From positions 1 to 62,822 of the forward strand of contig VGXU01000009.1 of assembly GCA_016873215.1 (NCBI GenBank): 62,822 nucleotides of DNA, read 5' to 3'. The translations under genes and the position numbers were made by a program. Shown piece by piece: positions 60,092-62,822 of the stretch. Below the pieces are notes generated by a model, which was given only the letters and a program-made list of their open reading frames with translations, made no database searches and was not told the origin of the DNA. The first letter of the stretch is position 1, and each line of letters opens with the position of its first letter. This stretch comes from Planctomycetota bacterium (GTDB lineage Bacteria > Planctomycetota > Phycisphaerae > Sedimentisphaerales > Anaerohalosphaeraceae).

Positions 60092-60322
60092 TTAACTCGA
60101 CAAAACCGCTCCTTCGATTTTTGTGGGCGTGATCGTAACGCGGTCGTTTTCCTGCAGGACGTAATCCTTCGGAACCGGCTGGCGATTGACGCGAATCATG
60201 TAATCGCTCGCATTGGCTCCGGACATCTTGATCTTGAAAAATTGTTCGACTGTTGTGTTCTCGGCGATTTCCAGATAATCTGCGAAACCTGCGCCGTCGT
60301 TGTTAATGTAGAGAATTCTCAT
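60092..60322 (-). CDS. Ubiquitin-like beta-grasp modifier (ThiS/MoaD-like)
   Basis: 76 residues. Pattern of a beta-grasp protein: MRILYINNDGAGFADYLEI (strands 1-2), TTVEQFFKI (helix), YMIRVNRQPVPKDYVLQ (strands 3-4) and NDRVTITPTKIEGA (strand 5). The end is IEGAVLSS, not the GlyGly of ubiquitin or ThiS. An internal Gly-Ala would be the nearest processing point for the JAMM enzyme. It lies upstream of the E2-RING-like, JAMM and E1 genes on one strand, as expected for a modifier. Start has AAAGGAAAA upstream. Attachment to proteins is inferred. Confidence 0.85.
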   Translation of the reverse strand: MRILYINNDGAGFADYLEIAENTTVEQFFKIKMSGANASDYMIRVNRQPVPKDYVLQENDRVTITPTKIEGAVLSS

Positions 60323-60486
60323 TGTTATTTTCCTTTCAATTTTATCATTTATTTGTTACTTTTATTTGAAACTCAAAATTAAACACTCAGAACTTAAAAC
60401 TATTTTTCGGCGGACTGCGCGTACTGTCACCGCAATTTGCTTGCATGTGCTTCCTTTCTAACATGGGGTTAATAAGAGACTTGAAT

Positions 60487-60507
60487 AAAGCACTCACACA
60501 GTGCTTT
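60487..60507 (-). terminator. Terminator after the 331-residue gene
   Basis: Stem AAAGCACT / AGTGCTTT with a five-base loop, just past the stop at 60536 on the minus strand. The T tract is short. Confidence 0.5.
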
Positions 60508-60535
60508 TAGTAAATTGAGGGAGGCAGGTTGAATG

Positions 60536-61531
60536 CTATGGCGTTGCAGGATTCAACATGCCTGCTGCATTTTCTTTGATTATCTGCCATACATCTTTTT
60601 GCTCATCAGAAATCGCCTGAGCATACTGGTCGCCGAATTTGAGCAAAAACTCATATGCTGCTTTATCGTTTTTCTTCTTTGACAAGATGCAGGCATCCAT
60701 GCATCGGCCATTCCACAGACCGCCATTCATATGGCCGGTGAATATCTTGCGTCCATGCTCTGCTATATACTCTGCTACGGCACAATAACGGCTGCAATCT
60801 TCTTGGGATTCTTCGATCCGGCAAGACTCCTTTGCATTTTCAAGGTTGATAATCTGAGGGTCTTCGCTGTTGATGTCGTTAAAAACAATCAGACGAAGCT
60901 TGTCTTCCCAAATCTCGATGCCAATCGGGAATCCATCGCCGTCTTCAGCACACTTTTCGCCGTAGCCCTGCGGATGAATCCATAGCTGCCCGTTTTCACA
61001 GACTAACTGAATAGGAATGGTCACCTTAGGACAATCCGCGGATTGCTCTTTTAGAATCATCCTGCCTTCCTGAACCGAAGCATCAGCAGGGAAATATTGT
61101 GCAATCGCTGATTTGGCCTGTCGGATTTCTTCAATCTCGTCAAGGTTTACTTGATTATCCAATCGGTACAGTAAATCCGAGGTGTAGGATACCAGTGTCT
61201 TGCAGGTATCCAATAAATCTTCGGTGGTACCGAGAAAATAACTTGGTTGATTTTGACATATCTGGGCATTCCGCAGCGCCTGCAGTACGGCTGCGACATC
61301 TTGTTTTGCACGTTCCATTACCCGGATTGCTCCGTCAAGTGTGCCTTCGCCGCCTTCGACGATTTCAACGACCATAAACCGAAACAATCCATCGCCGATG
61401 TCATTGGTTGTCACTCTTTCCAGCAGTGCCGCCAGATCACAGCAATCCCAGCCAGGGTCTATTGGCAGCAAATCCGAATGAGGGTACGCCTCGTAAATTA
61501 TCTGAGCAATATTGACTTGTTGTTGTGTCAT
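60536..61531 (-). CDS. Hypothetical protein of the cassette 2 block
   Basis: 331 residues, start supported by AAAGGAAAT. The N-terminus YEAYPHSDLLPIDPGWDCCDLAAL resembles proteins coded with DUF2958 and ArdC genes on plasmids. Residues about 70-150 are helical; the middle (about 160-235) is beta-rich with VTIPIQLVCENGQLWIHPQG. The last part contains FTGHMNGGLWNGRCMDACILS. No catalytic motif identified. It sits just upstream of the modifier gene, separated by a terminator-like hairpin. Confidence 0.7.
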   Translation of the reverse strand: MTQQQVNIAQIIYEAYPHSDLLPIDPGWDCCDLAALLERVTTNDIGDGLFRFMVVEIVEGGEGTLDGAIRVMERAKQDVAAVLQALRNAQICQNQPSYFLGTTEDLLDTCKTLVSYTSDLLYRLDNQVNLDEIEEIRQAKSAIAQYFPADASVQEGRMILKEQSADCPKVTIPIQLVCENGQLWIHPQGYGEKCAEDGDGFPIGIEIWEDKLRLIVFNDINSEDPQIINLENAKESCRIEESQEDCSRYCAVAEYIAEHGRKIFTGHMNGGLWNGRCMDACILSKKKNDKAAYEFLLKFGDQYAQAISDEQKDVWQIIKENAAGMLNPATP

Positions 61532-61544
61532 ATATTTCCTTTCA

Positions 61545-62057
61545 TTAAATTGAGGTTAAAAAAATGTTCAGGATTCCTATCTCGTGGGCAAACTGCCTTG
61601 ACTGCTCGCCGCCGACATCAATGCTTGTGAGTAATTCATTGAGCCTGTCAACAATTTCATCTCGGCTTATCAGGGTCATGTTGAACGGCTGGTAGTCATG
61701 CTCCGGTGCCTCTACTGGGTCGCCTTTGAGAGTTTCAAACTGCACATCGTCTCCGGCAACAAACTCTTGATGGATACAGGCAAATTTGCCCGACTCGTTC
61801 TTTCGGAACTTCTGGCAGACAAAACCAGTTGTAATCTTGTTGAACTCCATGGTGTCGGCCAAATCAATCGTAGCCTGCTTGCCTTTGCTGTCCATGACAA
61901 CAAGAACCGGAGCAAACGAATCCTTTGACTGCATCATCTGGAAAGCATTCTCGGCTGCCTGTTTGACATTGGATGCGCTGACATCGATTGAATACACAAC
62001 CCTGAAAAGCCCTTTTTCCTTTGGCGGAGGATTGATCGTGTATCTTTTCTTGGCCAT
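61545..62057 (-). CDS. Hypothetical protein upstream of the 331-residue gene
   Basis: 170 residues. Ribosome site GGAGG. The first 60 residues form a short beta-alpha unit (YSIDVSASNVKQAAENAFQMM) and a second one includes FVCQKFRKNESGKFACIHQ. It has no membrane segment. Thirteen bases separate it from the next gene and three from the DUF2958 gene's stop, so they are one transcript. Function unknown. Confidence 0.68.
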   Translation of the reverse strand: MAKKRYTINPPPKEKGLFRVVYSIDVSASNVKQAAENAFQMMQSKDSFAPVLVVMDSKGKQATIDLADTMEFNKITTGFVCQKFRKNESGKFACIHQEFVAGDDVQFETLKGDPVEAPEHDYQPFNMTLISRDEIVDRLNELLTSIDVGGEQSRQFAHEIGILNIFLTSI

Positions 62058-62060
62058 GAT

Positions 62061-62822
62061 TTAATCCTCCCTGAACATTTCCGGAGCGATTTCCTGCAAA
62101 GTTTTAGGCTGCCAGTGGATGTCGCGTTCTATAGGGAGTCCCATTTGGCCTCGAACTTCTTCCAGTTCGCTGAGCATAAAATAACCAAGCTCTTTCTCAA
62201 GTCCATCCACCAGGCCAAAGAACTGGAAATCAATTTCTGCCCCAGAATCATCTTTTACCGCTTCGCCCTCGGTGGCGTACCACGTCCATTGGGCATCGGG
62301 GGTGAAGAATTTCGCATACACAACAGCTTTTCCGCCTTTACCGTCCTGGGAATACAACGCGGGGAGTTTTTCCCGAATCTCTTTCGGCAAGAGCTTCATT
62401 CCGCGGATTTTATTGTTGCTGACAACCCGCTTTGCCTTTTCAACGGCAGCAGTATTTCCTATGGCAAGGGCATTGCCTTGGGGAAGATTCAATCCAGAAG
62501 CAAGTCCACCCAGGAAATTGGCCATATTCTCGGCCTGTTCTTTTCGGCTGACAGGATCGGACTCACAGGCAGGAATAGGCTGAGTTAAAAGCTCCACCTG
62601 TTCCGGCTCAAATTCCAGCACAACCCGGCCATTATCCTCACTGTACCACTCGAAGTACGGATAATTTACATAATCGACAGGTTCTTTTCCTGCGGTCATG
62701 TCGCCGACATTGCCTTTCTGAAGCAGGGAAAATCCTTCTAAATATTTGGTTGATTCTTCCTGGTTTGCAGATTCACCCTCACCCCCAAGCCGGACTCTTG
62801 CTCCGCGGATATCACGATGGAA
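62061..62822 (-). CDS. DUF2958-containing protein (5' partial, runs off the window)
   Basis: The frame is open to the window edge: 41 codons before the first in-window ATG (62699) have no stop, reading RGARVRLGGEGESANQEE and LLQKGNVGD, so the true start lies beyond 62822. The last 110 residues are a DUF2958 domain: MKLLPKEIREKLPALYSQ, AKFFTPDAQWTWYATEG, FFGLVDGLEKELGYFMLSELEEVRG and LPIERDIHW. DUF2958 proteins are found on plasmids and integrative elements, often near antirestriction ArdC genes, which supports the mobile nature of this end of the window. It may be the C-terminal part of a longer multidomain protein. Confidence 0.85.
   Translation of the reverse strand, partial: FHRDIRGARVRLGGEGESANQEESTKYLEGFSLLQKGNVGDMTAGKEPVDYVNYPYFEWYSEDNGRVVLEFEPEQVELLTQPIPACESDPVSRKEQAENMANFLGGLASGLNLPQGNALAIGNTAAVEKAKRVVSNNKIRGMKLLPKEIREKLPALYSQDGKGGKAVVYAKFFTPDAQWTWYATEGEAVKDDSGAEIDFQFFGLVDGLEKELGYFMLSELEEVRGQMGLPIERDIHWQPKTLQEIAPEMFRED

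Overview
The window looks like a chromosomal segment of an anaerobic planctomycete, most likely class Phycisphaerae (Sedimentisphaerales-like). The evidence is a DUF7901-type secreted protein ending in dockerin-like repeats (DFALMASHWL / DFAIFAQQWL), a Re-citrate-synthase-like enzyme typical of anaerobes, and GTP-type PEP carboxykinase. This assignment is inference from gene content; no marker-gene comparison could be run.

Layout. (1) 1-13.8 kb, core-like: a DUF7901 protein whose dockerin pair is split by an in-frame TAA, tRNA-Ser(CGA), two tandem paralogous membrane proteins, rsmD, alpha-glucan phosphorylase, an MFS transporter, a GntR-ABC operon with a clear promoter/operator, acylphosphatase and a MauE/DoxX-thioredoxin protein. 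(2) 14.07-34.8 kb, an integrated element next to tRNA-Pro(GGG). A large serine recombinase reads into the 3' end of the tRNA. Behind it come an AlpA-like HTH, a RuvB-like AAA+ ATPase, a GGACGAAA repeat cluster, a HerA-type ATPase and a ubiquitin-like conjugation cassette: a Cys-rich RING-like candidate, an E1-like ThiF protein, two JAMM proteases and a small E2-like protein. These are followed by a giant M48 metalloprotease fused to a cyclase-like domain, a second HerA with a nuclease-like tail, and a tyrosine recombinase. (3) 35.2-43.4 kb, a CusCBA heavy-metal efflux island with a PII-like protein, flanked by direct copies of a ~110-bp sequence and by a group II intron maturase remnant. (4) 43.5-55.5 kb, metabolic genes on the minus strand: biotin carboxylase, gamma-carbonic-anhydrase-like protein, a HAD-Sua5 fusion, Re-citrate synthase, aminotransferase, GTP-PEPCK, a divergent chorismate synthase, two DUF2294 proteins and a truncated photolyase-related gene. 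(5) 56-62.8 kb, a second accessory block entirely on the minus strand. It carries a complete-looking ubiquitin-like system (beta-grasp modifier, an E2 domain fused to a ten-CxxC binuclear zinc region, a JAMM protease and a compact E1), plus small conserved proteins and a DUF2958 protein that runs off the window.

The most interesting content is the presence of two unrelated-looking ubiquitin-like conjugation cassettes about 35 kb apart, each pairing E1-, E2- and JAMM-type genes with a Cys-rich putative E3-like zinc protein. The first is embedded in an element with HerA/RuvB-like ATPases and has no recognisable modifier gene. The second has a modifier that lacks a C-terminal GlyGly. Their substrates and purpose cannot be read from sequence; defence, plasmid/element maintenance and protein quality control are all possible.
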